From: Sphingomonadales bacterium
Lineage (GTDB): Bacteria > Pseudomonadota > Alphaproteobacteria > Sphingomonadales > Sphingomonadaceae
NCBI GenBank assembly: GCA_027488785.1
Contig: JAIYAY010000003.1
Coordinates: 1-44,167, forward strand
Direction of reading: 5' to 3'
Length of the DNA: 44,167 nucleotides
The notes beneath the pieces were generated by a model. That model ran no database searches and was not told the DNA's origin. It saw only the letters and a program-made list of their open reading frames with translations. Position 1 is the stretch's first letter. Each line of letters opens with the position of its first letter. The position numbers were made by a program, and so were the translations under genes. This document shows, piece after piece, positions 25,447 to 33,970 of the stretch.

Positions 25447-25953
25447 ATGACCGCGCCCATCATTATCACCGCCGACATGGGCAAGACCGACCAAGCATGG
25501 GCCAATGGCTTACGTCGCGCGCATTTTCCCGCAGATCGCAACCGCGTTGATGCGCATATCACCTTGTTCCACCATTTGCCGCCAAGCCATTTACCAGAGA
25601 TAAAATCGCGGTTGGCGGTATTGGTTAAGGACTATCCGGCGCCAGTGGCTGATCTCAGCGATGTGATATTGCTCGGTAAAGCGGTAGCGTTTCGCGTGGA
25701 AAGTCCTGAATTGCTTAGCCTGCGGGACGAACTGGCCGATGCGTTTCATGGTCTATTGATTCCACAGGATCAGGCCACGCCCAAATTGCATATAACGATC
25801 CAGAACAAGGTCGAGCCGCTAGTTGCCAAGGCGCTCCACGCGCATCTTTTGGAGTCGTTTCGACCTCGTCCGCTCGCCATTTCCGGTCTATCCGCGCATT
25901 ATTATCGCGAAGGGCCATGGGAGCCTATAGGAAGATGGTCATTTCGCGGCTGA
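25447..25953 (+). CDS. 2H phosphoesterase family protein (2'-5' RNA ligase/LigT-like)
   Basis: A 168-residue protein with the two HxT motifs that define the 2H phosphoesterases: H37-I-T39 (DAHITLFHHLPP) and H115-I-T117 (KLHITIQNKV). They sit about 78 residues apart, as in LigT/ThpR proteins, which act on 2',3'-cyclic phosphate or 2'-5' phosphodiester ends of RNA. The true substrate in bacteria is rarely known. No signal peptide is visible. It stands alone, followed by tRNA-Met. Confidence 0.85.
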   Translation: MTAPIIITADMGKTDQAWANGLRRAHFPADRNRVDAHITLFHHLPPSHLPEIKSRLAVLVKDYPAPVADLSDVILLGKAVAFRVESPELLSLRDELADAFHGLLIPQDQATPKLHITIQNKVEPLVAKALHAHLLESFRPRPLAISGLSAHYYREGPWEPIGRWSFRG

Positions 25954-25959
25954 CAATGC

Positions 25960-25988
25960 TTGACCCGCTACCACCCCACGCTTATAGC
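25960..25988 (+). promoter_or_regulatory. Promoter of tRNA-Met
   Basis: TTGACC (25960-25965) and TATAGC (25983-25988) are separated by exactly 17 bases, 41 bases upstream of the tRNA. This is the clearest sigma-70-type promoter in the window. Confidence 0.75.
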
Positions 25989-26029
25989 GCCGCGTGCTTT
26001 CCCGCAAATGCAGGGATTCACGCTTGGAT

Positions 26030-26106
26030 GGCGAAGTAGCTCAGCTGGTTAGAGCGGTGGAATCATAATCCATAGGTCGGGGGTTCAAGTCCCTCCTTCG
26101 CTACCA
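26030..26106 (+). tRNA. tRNA-Met (anticodon CAT), elongator type
   Basis: A 77-nt cloverleaf: acceptor stem GGCGAAG/CTTCGCT (one G-T pair at the end), D-arm GCTC...GAGC, anticodon stem GTGGA/TCCAT around the loop ATCATAA with anticodon CAT at 26064-26066, T-arm GGGGG-TTCAAGT-CCCTC, and an encoded CCA end. The T-loop and D-loop consensus bases are intact. It lacks the run of three G-C pairs in the anticodon stem that marks initiator tRNA, so it is elongator Met; tRNA-Ile2 (lysidine-modified CAT) is a less likely alternative. Confidence 0.93.
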
Positions 26107-26244
26107 TCTTTTTTCTGCGCAATTGGGATTTAGCACCGGTAGCAGCGCATTCTGCACATTATAAACCGATCAGACGGGCTGACGCTATGCAAAGCCCCAT
26201 TTTGAACGGTTGCTGCACTTTTCTGCGTGGGCTACACTCAATGC

Positions 26245-26946
26245 ATGAAAGATTGCACCCAATGCATTGTACGAAATCGTGCAATCTGCGCCGGGCTCGA
26301 AACAGACGAGCTTGAGGTGTTGGGTCGGCTGGGCCGTAAGCAAAAAGTTTCCAAGGGCCAAACCGTATTTTGGGAGGGTGATGACGCCGTTGTCGTCGCC
26401 AATGTCATCCAAGGCGTGTTGAAGGTTTCGATGAGCATGTCCGATGGCCGGGAACAAATTGTCGGGATTGTTTTTTCGTCTGATTTTCTTGGCCGGCCTT
26501 TTGGGCAACAAAGCCCGTATAGCGTAACCGCGCTGACCGATGCCGAACTGTGCATATTTTCGCGATCCACCTTTGATAGCTTCGCGCGGCAACACCCCGA
26601 GCTGGAGCATAAGCTGCTGTGCCGGACTTTGGATGAACTTGATCGTGCGCATGCATGGATGCTGCTACTCGGAAAGAAAACCGCGATGGAACGGATCGCG
26701 ACTTTGTTGCTCGAAATGTCTGCTCGTCTTGGCGAAACAGGCTGCACGATTGACAAAGGTGCATTGGACACATTTGAATTGCCGCTTGATCGTCAGCAAA
26801 TTGGCGACGTTTTGGGGCTAACAATTGAAACCGTAAGCCGTCAGTTTTCGAAGTTAAAAGCCGACGGTGTTATCCATCTACCAGACCGCCGAACCGTTTC
26901 TATACGCGACCGCGCGCGGCTTCAGGATCTTTCGGCTGCTTACTGA
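26245..26946 (+). CDS. Crp/Fnr-family oxygen-responsive regulator (FnrL/FnrN type)
   Basis: A 233-residue regulator. The N-terminal cysteines C4, C7 and C15 (DCTQCIVRNRAIC, C-x2-C-x7-C) plus C103 (AELCIF) match the [4Fe-4S] ligands of alphaproteobacterial Fnr proteins, so it should dimerise and bind DNA when oxygen is low. A cyclic-nucleotide-like beta-barrel precedes the dimerisation helix and a C-terminal HTH with LPLDRQQIGDVLGLTIETVSRQFSKL. The E-x2-SR recognition pattern is the Fnr type, predicting TTGAT-N4-ATCAA sites; I found no such site in the intergenic parts of this window. The ATG at 26245 is preferred, with a GTG at 26227 as an alternative. It is monocistronic after tRNA-Met. Confidence 0.92.
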   Translation: MKDCTQCIVRNRAICAGLETDELEVLGRLGRKQKVSKGQTVFWEGDDAVVVANVIQGVLKVSMSMSDGREQIVGIVFSSDFLGRPFGQQSPYSVTALTDAELCIFSRSTFDSFARQHPELEHKLLCRTLDELDRAHAWMLLLGKKTAMERIATLLLEMSARLGETGCTIDKGALDTFELPLDRQQIGDVLGLTIETVSRQFSKLKADGVIHLPDRRTVSIRDRARLQDLSAAY

Positions 26947-26976
26947 ATATTAGTTAAAAAACGCGTTCGCGGTGGC

Positions 26977-27171
26977 TTAGCTTGGAATTTTGTCCGCCGG
27001 ACCGCCGATGAGCACAAAATGCCGATCGCAATAGCCACAGTCGACATAGCCTTTTTCATCAATTTGAAGCCAGACTCGGGGATGGCCCAATGCGGCTGGA
27101 ATATCTCCACTGCCGTCGCAAGCGACACGCGGTTCGCGGACTCGGATTGTTTCGGGGGTGTTGTTGTTCAT
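26977..27171 (-). CDS. Small zinc-finger protein, zf-CHCC (NDUFS6-like)
   Basis: A 64-residue protein with the CHCC zinc site C18, H30, C45, C48: VACDGSG, LGHPRVWLQI, GYVDCGYCDRHF. This is the conserved core of the mitochondrial complex I subunit NDUFS6, and small stand-alone versions are widespread in alphaproteobacteria, where they are thought to belong to, or assist assembly of, respiratory complex I. It is encoded tail-to-tail with the Fnr-type regulator, 30 bases apart, and is divergent from the ABC ATPase gene. Its small size and full set of ligands leave little doubt about the family; the role here is inferred. Confidence 0.9.
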   Translation of the reverse strand: MNNNTPETIRVREPRVACDGSGDIPAALGHPRVWLQIDEKGYVDCGYCDRHFVLIGGPADKIPS

Positions 27172-27187
27172 GTGGGCCGCTTAGCAA

Positions 27188-27202
27188 AGCCACAACGTGG
27201 CT
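27188..27202. promoter_or_regulatory. Short inverted repeat in the divergent zf-CHCC/ABC gap
   Basis: AGCCAC-AAC-GTGGCT forms a 6-bp perfect inverted repeat with a 3-base centre, 17 bases upstream of the zf-CHCC start. It is a possible operator or leader hairpin; no regulator is suggested by the sequence. Confidence 0.3.
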
Positions 27203-27240
27203 GCAACGGCTCAGAAATAGTGAACTAACGATAATCGCGC

Positions 27241-27290
27241 GGTGACGAAATTCCAGTGTCTGGATTCCATGTGATTGCGCTGACACCATG
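27241..27290. repeat. Degenerate REP-like element before the ABC ATPase gene
   Basis: GGTGACGAAATTCCAG...CTGGATTCC carries the TTCCAG/CTGGA arms (27251-27264) and GTGAC flank of the same intergenic repeat type seen near 17060 and 22235. Confidence 0.35.
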
Positions 27291-27309
27291 CGTTCGCTAT
27301 CGCAACAAC

Positions 27310-28227
27310 ATGTCCGAACAAGCTATCTCGATCCAAAACCTCTCCAAAAAATATGCGGGAGGGAAACAAGCGTTAAACGATGTCAGTTTTGACGTCGCGC
27401 AAGGGTCGATTTTCGGCCTTCTTGGGCCCAATGGCGCGGGCAAGTCGACGTTGATTAACATCCTGGCCGGGCTGGTGATGAAAACGTCGGGTAGCGCATC
27501 TATCTGGGGTTTCGACATTGATGCCCACCCACGCAATGCGAAGGCGTCCATCGGCATTGTACCACAGGAGATTATGTTCGACCCGTTCTTTACACCAAAA
27601 GAGGCGCTTGAGTTGCAAGCGGGTTTATATGGTGTGCCTAAGTCGAAGCGCCGGACGATGGAATTGCTGAAAGCTGTGCGGTTAGAGGACAAGGCCGATG
27701 CCTATGCGCGGACGCTATCAGGCGGGATGAAACGCCGTTTATTGGTAGCTAAAGCCATGGTGCATGCGCCGCCAGTCATCGTGCTCGATGAACCGACAGC
27801 TGGTGTCGATATCGAATTGCGTCAGCAATTATGGGATTATGTGCAGGAATTGAACCGCCAAGGCGTAACGGTTGTGCTCACCACCCATTATCTCGAAGAA
27901 GCCGAGCAGTTGTGCGACCGGATCGCGATTATCAACCATGGGCAGTTGATTGCCAACAAACCGACGCGCGAACTGGTCGGCATGGCGCGTGAAAAGGCAG
28001 TTTTGTTAACGCTGGACCGCGATGTAACCAGTGCGCCCACGCATAAAGCCTTTGAAAAGGCGGAGCTGGTTGGCGACCGCACGGTAGAGATTACCTACAA
28101 CAAAGACCGTATGAACGCAGGCGAAGTGCTTTCCGTCATCCAAGGCCTGGGGTTGGGCATCGTTGATGTAACAACGAAGGAAGCCGATCTCGAAGACGTC
28201 TTCCTCCGCCTGACAAGCCCTGCTTGA
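27310..28227 (+). CDS. ABC transporter ATP-binding protein (YadG/multidrug-export type)
   Basis: A 305-residue ATPase with all motifs: Walker A GPNGAGKST (39-47), Q-loop (VPQE, ~85), signature LSGGM (136-140), Walker B VIVLDEP (156-162) and H-loop H193 (TTHYLEEAEQ). The C-terminal ~80 residues form the extension typical of ABC-2-type exporter ATPases such as YadG. The start MSEQAISIQN at 27310 fits the family; an in-frame start at 27256 adds 18 unrelated residues. No ABC-2 permease gene is next to it. Its stop overlaps the nadB start (TGATG), so the two are translationally coupled. Substrate unknown. Confidence 0.92.
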   Translation: MSEQAISIQNLSKKYAGGKQALNDVSFDVAQGSIFGLLGPNGAGKSTLINILAGLVMKTSGSASIWGFDIDAHPRNAKASIGIVPQEIMFDPFFTPKEALELQAGLYGVPKSKRRTMELLKAVRLEDKADAYARTLSGGMKRRLLVAKAMVHAPPVIVLDEPTAGVDIELRQQLWDYVQELNRQGVTVVLTTHYLEEAEQLCDRIAIINHGQLIANKPTRELVGMAREKAVLLTLDRDVTSAPTHKAFEKAELVGDRTVEITYNKDRMNAGEVLSVIQGLGLGIVDVTTKEADLEDVFLRLTSPA

Positions 28228-29801
28228 TGGAAACGGATGTTCTGATCATTGGGTCGGGCGCAGCGGGGTTAACAGCTGCGTTGCAATTGGCATCTTCACG
28301 TAAAGTCGTGGTGCTCGCCAAGGGTTCCATTTCTGACGGCGCAACAGCATGGGCGCAGGGCGGAATTGCCGCGGTGCTTGAACCCGGTGACAATTTTGCT
28401 AACCATATCGAAGATACGATGGTTGCAGGCGCTGGGTTGAATAACCGCGCCACAGTTGAATTTGTCGTGGAGAATGCGCCGCTTGCGATTGAACGGCTGG
28501 CAAAGCTTGGCGTGCCGTTCAATCTGGAGGGTAATGACTGGCATCTGACGCGTGAAGGGGGGCATAGCCACCGGCGTATCGTCCATGTTGACGACGCCAC
28601 GGGCTGGGCTGTGCAGCAAGCTTTGGAAGCGGCGGCCAGAGAACATCCCAATATCAGTTTGGTTCCGGACATGGTCGCCGTCGACCTGATCCTCGGTCGG
28701 CATCAGGAACGTTTTTCAACGTCAGGGCGCATCCACGGCGTCTATGCGCTCAACCGCAAAACGGGCCAAGTCGAGACCTTCACCGCGCGCGCGACCATTC
28801 TCGCGAGCGGCGGCGCTGGCCGGACTTATCTTTATTCCACAGCTCCACGTGGTGCGACTGGTGACGGTATTGCCATGGCGTGGCGCGCAGGATGTCGCGT
28901 GTCAAATATGGAGTTTATGCAATTTCACCCGACTTGCCTCTACAATCTGGAGGTCAAAAATTTCCTGATTACGGAGGCGGTCCGCGGCGAGGGCGGTATC
29001 CTGATAAACCCGAAAACCGGGCATCGTTATATGCCCGATTATGACGACCGCGCAGAGCTTGCGCCGCGTGACATTGTCGCTCGTGCCAATGACGCCGAAA
29101 TCAAGCGCGATGGTCTGGATTATGTCCATCTCGACATCAGCCACAAGTCGCCGGAATTTGTGAAAGCGCATTTTCCGAACATTTATGAAAAGCTGCTGGG
29201 TCTTGGCATCGATATTACGCGCGAACCAATCCCTGTGGTACCAGCACAGCATTATACCTGCGGCGGCGTGATTGTCGATTTGGACGGCCGAACCGATGCG
29301 CCTGGCCTGTATGCCGCGGGCGAAGTGACGCAAAGCGGCCTGCATGGTGCAAACCGTCTAGCGTCGAATTCCTTGCTGGAATGTTTTGTTTTTGGTGATG
29401 CTTGCGCGCGCCATATCGACGCCAATTGGGGCAGCCTACCTCCTCCTCCGCCGATTCGGCAGTGGGATGAGAGCCGGGTGATCGACAGTGACGAAGAGGT
29501 CGTGATCGCCCAATGTTGGCGCGAAATTCGGCAGTTCATGTGGAACTTTGTGGGTATCGTCCGCACGACCAAAAGACTGGAGCGCGCGCAGCATCGCATC
29601 GATTTGCTGCGTAGCGAGGTCGAGGATTATTATAGCCATTTCCGTGTGACGCCTGACCTAATTGAACTACGAAACCTAGTCGAGGTTGCCGCTTTAATCA
29701 TCCGGTCGGCGCTCGTGCGGCACGAGAGCCGGGGACTGCACTTCACGCTTGATTATCCCGACATGGCAGACGAAGCGCGCGATACGATTTTGATGCCATA
29801 G
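28227..29801 (+). CDS. nadB: L-aspartate oxidase
   Basis: NadB oxidises L-aspartate to iminoaspartate with FAD, the first step of de novo NAD synthesis. The 524-residue flavoprotein has the FAD-binding VLIIGSGAAGLTAAL at the N-terminus, REGGHSHRRIVHVDDATGWAV, EAVRGEGGILIN, RAELAPRDIVARA, HYTCGGVIVDLDGRT, and AAGEVTQSGLHGANRLASNSLLECFVFG. These match NadB, as opposed to succinate dehydrogenase (for instance RAELAPRDIVAR). Its ATG overlaps the upstream ABC ATPase stop by one base. nadA and nadC are elsewhere in the window, so the three steps are encoded in separate units. Confidence 0.96.
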   Translation: METDVLIIGSGAAGLTAALQLASSRKVVVLAKGSISDGATAWAQGGIAAVLEPGDNFANHIEDTMVAGAGLNNRATVEFVVENAPLAIERLAKLGVPFNLEGNDWHLTREGGHSHRRIVHVDDATGWAVQQALEAAAREHPNISLVPDMVAVDLILGRHQERFSTSGRIHGVYALNRKTGQVETFTARATILASGGAGRTYLYSTAPRGATGDGIAMAWRAGCRVSNMEFMQFHPTCLYNLEVKNFLITEAVRGEGGILINPKTGHRYMPDYDDRAELAPRDIVARANDAEIKRDGLDYVHLDISHKSPEFVKAHFPNIYEKLLGLGIDITREPIPVVPAQHYTCGGVIVDLDGRTDAPGLYAAGEVTQSGLHGANRLASNSLLECFVFGDACARHIDANWGSLPPPPPIRQWDESRVIDSDEEVVIAQCWREIRQFMWNFVGIVRTTKRLERAQHRIDLLRSEVEDYYSHFRVTPDLIELRNLVEVAALIIRSALVRHESRGLHFTLDYPDMADEARDTILMP

Positions 29802-29867
29802 GCACAAAATGCTTTTCTAAAGATGGCAAACTCATGCAGGGTCACATCTGGTTATTTGGAGGCAATT

Positions 29868-31109
29868 ATGGACGTGCGAAATCAAATTACAGCTTTTCAC
29901 ATGCGCAAAGTTTTGCATCTGCCTGTCCTGGCGCTGCTGGCAGCGATGCCGATGCCTGCCGCCTCCGCAACGCCTGAGGAGACCGCACGCGAAGTACTGG
30001 CCAAATCGCCCATCATCGACGGCCATAATGACACACCGCATCAGATTGCTGAGTTGTTTGACCGGGACTTTTCCAAGTTCGACTTGGCTGCTTTGCCTGC
30101 GGAGGTGCTTGCTAAAACCCACACCGATATAAAAACTGCGCGTGCCGGATATTTGGGGGGACAATATTGGTCGGTCTACGTCAATGCCGCTTTGCCCAAG
30201 CATGAGGCCGTGACCCGAACGATCCAACAGATCGATGTCGTCCGCCAGATGATGGCGCGATATCCGGAAACATTCACGTATGCGGCAACGGCAGCAGATG
30301 TCGAAGCGGCGATGAAAAAGGGCAAGATTGCGTCGCTTATTGGCATGGAAGGCGGGCACTCCATCGGTAGTTCGCTGGAAATCCTGCGGCAGACTTATGC
30401 GCTTGGCGCGCGTTACATGACCCTTACGCACAGCCTGACCACCGATTGGGCGGATAGCGCTACTGACACGCCAAGGCATGACGGGTTGTCGCCTTTTGGT
30501 TTTGAAGTGCTTGCCGAAATGAACCAATTGGGGATGATTGCCGATATCAGCCATGTGTCAGAGGCAACCATGCACGATGTGCTGGACAAGAGTAATGCGC
30601 CGGTCTTGTTCACACACAGCAACGCCCGCGCGATCACGCCACATCCTCGTAATGTGCCCGATTCAGTGCTTCAGCGCCTGCCGCAAAATGGTGGTGTGGT
30701 GATGGTAACCTTTGTCCCCGGCTTTACGTCGGCGGAACGGCGGCAATGGGAATATGAACGCTCCGCCGTTGCAGGGCGCGCCAAGACTGAATTTTCCGGT
30801 AATCCTGTTGGCGAAAAGGCCGCTGTTGACGCGTGGATTGCTGCCAATCCTCAACCAAAGGCAACGCTAGCGCAAGTTGCCGACCATATCGACCATATCC
30901 GCAAGGTTGCAGGCATTGACCATATCGGCATTGGCGGTGATTTTGGAGGCGTCGATGAATTGCCAGTTGGCCTGGAAAATGTTTCAACCTATCCCGCCTT
31001 GTTCGCCGAACTTGTCCGCCGTGGCTATTCAAAGGCTGATCTGACCAAAATCGCGCAAGGCAATGTGCTGCGCGTGATGCGTGCTGTGGAGAAGGCCGCG
31101 CGGAAATAA
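29868..31109 (+). CDS. Exported membrane dipeptidase (M19, renal-dipeptidase-like)
   Basis: A 413-residue metallopeptidase. The ATG at 29868 has GGAGG five bases upstream; an earlier in-frame start at 29823 lacks one. A signal peptide (about residues 10-35, ending PAASA) sends it to the periplasm. M19 zinc-site signatures: IDGHNDTP (His, Asp), GMEGGHSIG (bridging Glu), TLTHSLTTDWAD, DISHVSEA and FTHSNARAI, with DHIGIGGDFGG near the C-terminus. Family members cleave dipeptides, including those with D-amino acids at the second position. It may process cell-wall or dietary dipeptides. It follows nadB by 66 bases and ends one base before the convergent amidohydrolase gene. Confidence 0.9.
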   Translation: MDVRNQITAFHMRKVLHLPVLALLAAMPMPAASATPEETAREVLAKSPIIDGHNDTPHQIAELFDRDFSKFDLAALPAEVLAKTHTDIKTARAGYLGGQYWSVYVNAALPKHEAVTRTIQQIDVVRQMMARYPETFTYAATAADVEAAMKKGKIASLIGMEGGHSIGSSLEILRQTYALGARYMTLTHSLTTDWADSATDTPRHDGLSPFGFEVLAEMNQLGMIADISHVSEATMHDVLDKSNAPVLFTHSNARAITPHPRNVPDSVLQRLPQNGGVVMVTFVPGFTSAERRQWEYERSAVAGRAKTEFSGNPVGEKAAVDAWIAANPQPKATLAQVADHIDHIRKVAGIDHIGIGGDFGGVDELPVGLENVSTYPALFAELVRRGYSKADLTKIAQGNVLRVMRAVEKAARK

Positions 31110-31110
31110 T

Positions 31111-32316
31111 TTAGGACGCAAAGCCCTCAGTGAGATATCGTTCGGCGATGGCGGCGTGCAAGGCTGCGCCTCGGGCCATGACGCTGTCGTCGAGGACCAT
31201 GCGGTTGGAGTGTAAGCCGCAGCAGGTGCGCCAGTCGTCGCCTTCATGTGATGCGCCTAAGAAGAACATCGCGCCGGGGACTTTTTCGAGGACATAGGCA
31301 AAGTCCTCCGCACCCATAATAGGCGTGTCGAGTGTGATCCAGCTTTCGGGACCGAACATATCCTCGACGACCGATTTGCCGAATTGGACGGCGCGGTCGT
31401 CGCAGACGGTGACTGGAAAGCCTTGTTCGATATGAACCTCCGCGCTGCAGCCATGGGCGGCGGCGATGCCGGGGGCGAGGCGGCGCAGCTCTTCGGCGAC
31501 CCGCGCGCGTGACTGCGGCGAAAGCGTGCGGATGGTGCCCAGCAAATGTGCGGTTTCAGGAATGATATTGTTGGTCGTCCCCGCCGATATCTTGGCAATG
31601 GTGATGACCGCCGGATTGAATACCGAAATCTTGCGCGTCACCATCGTTTGGATAGCGGATACGATTTCGCAAGCGACGGGGATGGGATCAATCGCGTCAT
31701 GCGGCATGGAGGCATGGCCACCAGCGCCCTTGACGGTAATGTTCAGCACATCGGACGATGCCAGTAATGGACCACTGCGCCCACTGAACACCCCACGTGG
31801 TGCGTTAGGCATGATGTGCAAGGCAAAGGCCGCATCGGGCAGGGGGTCAAGCAAACCGTCGTCGAGCATGAAGCGAGCGCCATGATGGCCCTCTTCGCCC
31901 GGTTGAAACATAAACTGGACCGTACCCGCCAATTGGTCACGCTTGGCGCATAGCATCTTTGCCGCACCGACGAGCATCGCGACATGGGTGTCATGTCCGC
32001 ACGCATGCATCGCGCCGTCGGTTAGCGAGCTATAATCAAGTCCGGTATCTTCATGGAGCGGTAAGGCGTCCATATCGCCACGCAGAAGCACATTACGGCC
32101 ATTTGCCGGGCCTTTGAGGGTCGCAATAAGGCCAGTGGTCGATGGTCCCTCACGCAACTCCAGCGGAAGGCCAGCAAGTGCAGCCTTTATCTTTGCTAAT
32201 GTCTTGGGGTTTTGCAGACCCAATTCCGGCTCGGCATGTATCGCCCGACGTAGGTCAATTAGTTCGGGAAGGATATGTTCGGCGTCGGCGCGCCAGTCGG
32301 TGCTGATTAAGTCCAT
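31111..32316 (-). CDS. M20-family amidohydrolase (aminoacylase/hippurate hydrolase type)
   Basis: A 401-residue M20D enzyme that hydrolyses N-acyl amino acids or related amides. Metal-site signatures are LRGDMDALP, HACGHDTHVAM (Cys and His ligands) and FQPGEEGHHGAR (with the catalytic Glu pair), followed by the GHASMPHDAIDP dimerisation domain and, near the C-terminus, GAEDFAYVLEKVPGAMFFLGA. No signal peptide, so cytoplasmic. The substrate cannot be told from sequence; hippurate, indole-3-acetyl amino acids and N-acetyl amino acids are all known for the family. It is convergent with the dipeptidase gene, with one base between the stops, and upstream of degP in the same orientation. Confidence 0.9.
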   Translation of the reverse strand: MDLISTDWRADAEHILPELIDLRRAIHAEPELGLQNPKTLAKIKAALAGLPLELREGPSTTGLIATLKGPANGRNVLLRGDMDALPLHEDTGLDYSSLTDGAMHACGHDTHVAMLVGAAKMLCAKRDQLAGTVQFMFQPGEEGHHGARFMLDDGLLDPLPDAAFALHIMPNAPRGVFSGRSGPLLASSDVLNITVKGAGGHASMPHDAIDPIPVACEIVSAIQTMVTRKISVFNPAVITIAKISAGTTNNIIPETAHLLGTIRTLSPQSRARVAEELRRLAPGIAAAHGCSAEVHIEQGFPVTVCDDRAVQFGKSVVEDMFGPESWITLDTPIMGAEDFAYVLEKVPGAMFFLGASHEGDDWRTCCGLHSNRMVLDDSVMARGAALHAAIAERYLTEGFAS

Positions 32317-32356
32317 AGCTTAACTAGCACCAGCCGAACGCGACCGACAACCGTCT

Positions 32357-33853
32357 TTAATCTTCCAAACGCACCGTCACATATTGTGTCGCCGCACCGC
32401 GCCGTTTGACGCCAAGCAGGATTGCGCCGCGACCAGCCGCTTGTGCATCCTTAATGGCAGCAGCAAGAGCGGATGCTGTGCTCAAATCCCGGTAATTGGC
32501 TGACACGATGACATCACCGCGCCGCAAACCGACCTGCGCAGCTGTGCCAGCGCCTGAAACATCGATGACAACGCCCTTTACATCGGAGGTCATGCCAAGC
32601 GCTCTTGCGATTTCGGCATCCAACGGAATGACGCTGAGGCCAAGCGCATCACGAATGACCTTGGAATCGGGCGTATCGGTTTGCTTGTCGAAGTCTTTAT
32701 TTTCTTCCGGGTTGAAATTGCGCTGGGCCAGCTTCTCTTCTGGTGGACGCGCACCAACTGTAGCGGACAGTTTCATGGGCTTACCTTCGCGCAAAATGTC
32801 GAGTGGTATGCGCGTGCCGGGTTTGATGTTCGCCACAATGTAGGACAAGGTCACATCGGGCGTCACTTCGCGGTTATTGACGCGAAGCACAATGTCACCC
32901 TCTTTCAAGCCAGCCTTGTCTGCTGCCTCACCGGCAACAATACGTGCAACAAATTCGCCACGGTTCTTTTCAAGGCCAAGCGCGTCAGCAAGGTCTTCGC
33001 TCACTGGCTGGATGCTGATGCCCAAATAGCCACGCTCTGGCCGAACGCCCTTTTTCAGGGACTCAACAACCGGAATGGCTTCTTCGGCGGGGATTGCAAA
33101 ACCAACGCCAATATTCGCGCCGACTGGCGAAATTAGGCGGTTGTTAATGCCGACCACTTCACCCTTTAGGTTGAACAATGGGCCACCCGAATTGCCAGGG
33201 TTAATTGCGGCGTCGGTTTGAATGAAGCGGTCATAAGCACCGCCGGCGCCGATGTTACGCTGAAGCGCCGAGATGATCCCTGCTGTTACCGTGTTGCCAA
33301 GGCCAAGCGGGTTGCCAATGGCAATCACCCAATCACCCACGCGGCTTTTCTGCGATTCTACCATTTTCACAAAAGGGAGACCTGATGCGCGGATCTTGAG
33401 CAAGGCGATATCTGATGATGGGTCGCGGCCAACTATTTCCGCCTGATATTCCTTGCCGTCGAAAAGCGTTACCGTCACGCGGTCTACAGCATCGCCAGCT
33501 GGTCCACCGGCAACGACATGATTGTTGGTGACGATGTAACCGTCGGATGAGATCAGAAAGCCTGAGCCGCCACTGGCTTGTTCCTGCGTCACGGGGCGGC
33601 GTTCGCCCGTCATCGGGTTGAAGCTGGTGGCTACCTGCACCTTTTGACGTGTGGCGATATTGACCACCGCTGGCTGTAATTGCGCAGCAAGATCCGCAAA
33701 GCTCGACGGCGCGCCGCCGGGAGCGAGGTTGACCTGTTCCGAAACCGATAGTCCGGTTTGCGCGGTGACTGGGTTGCCGTTGACTAAAGCAACTGTGCCG
33801 CCAGCCATCAATAAAGCGGTGGTAACTGCATAAGCGTAACGCACGGATTTCAT
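32357..33853 (-). CDS. degP: Periplasmic serine protease/chaperone, Do family (DegP/HtrA)
   Basis: A 498-residue HtrA protease that degrades misfolded proteins in the periplasm. An N-terminal signal or anchor segment (about 6-32) leads to the protease domain with H112 (NNHVVAG), D148 (SSDIALL) and S222 (GNSGGP). Two PDZ domains follow (about 275-365, starting RGYLGISIQP, and 400-495, containing SVIPLDAEIARALG). All catalytic residues are intact. The gene follows hflC with a 117-base gap in the hflK-hflC-degP order common in alphaproteobacteria, so membrane and periplasmic quality control are encoded together. Confidence 0.95.
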   Translation of the reverse strand: MKSVRYAYAVTTALLMAGGTVALVNGNPVTAQTGLSVSEQVNLAPGGAPSSFADLAAQLQPAVVNIATRQKVQVATSFNPMTGERRPVTQEQASGGSGFLISSDGYIVTNNHVVAGGPAGDAVDRVTVTLFDGKEYQAEIVGRDPSSDIALLKIRASGLPFVKMVESQKSRVGDWVIAIGNPLGLGNTVTAGIISALQRNIGAGGAYDRFIQTDAAINPGNSGGPLFNLKGEVVGINNRLISPVGANIGVGFAIPAEEAIPVVESLKKGVRPERGYLGISIQPVSEDLADALGLEKNRGEFVARIVAGEAADKAGLKEGDIVLRVNNREVTPDVTLSYIVANIKPGTRIPLDILREGKPMKLSATVGARPPEEKLAQRNFNPEENKDFDKQTDTPDSKVIRDALGLSVIPLDAEIARALGMTSDVKGVVIDVSGAGTAAQVGLRRGDVIVSANYRDLSTASALAAAIKDAQAAGRGAILLGVKRRGAATQYVTVRLED

Positions 33854-33970
33854 TCCTCTCGTCTATTCAATTGGGCAAATAGCCTAAAAATCTGTTCATC
33901 ATTGGCGCGGTAAAGCTGAACGGCGATTGAATGGGTGCGATCCAACCGGCCAACACTAAATGTCCGTCGA

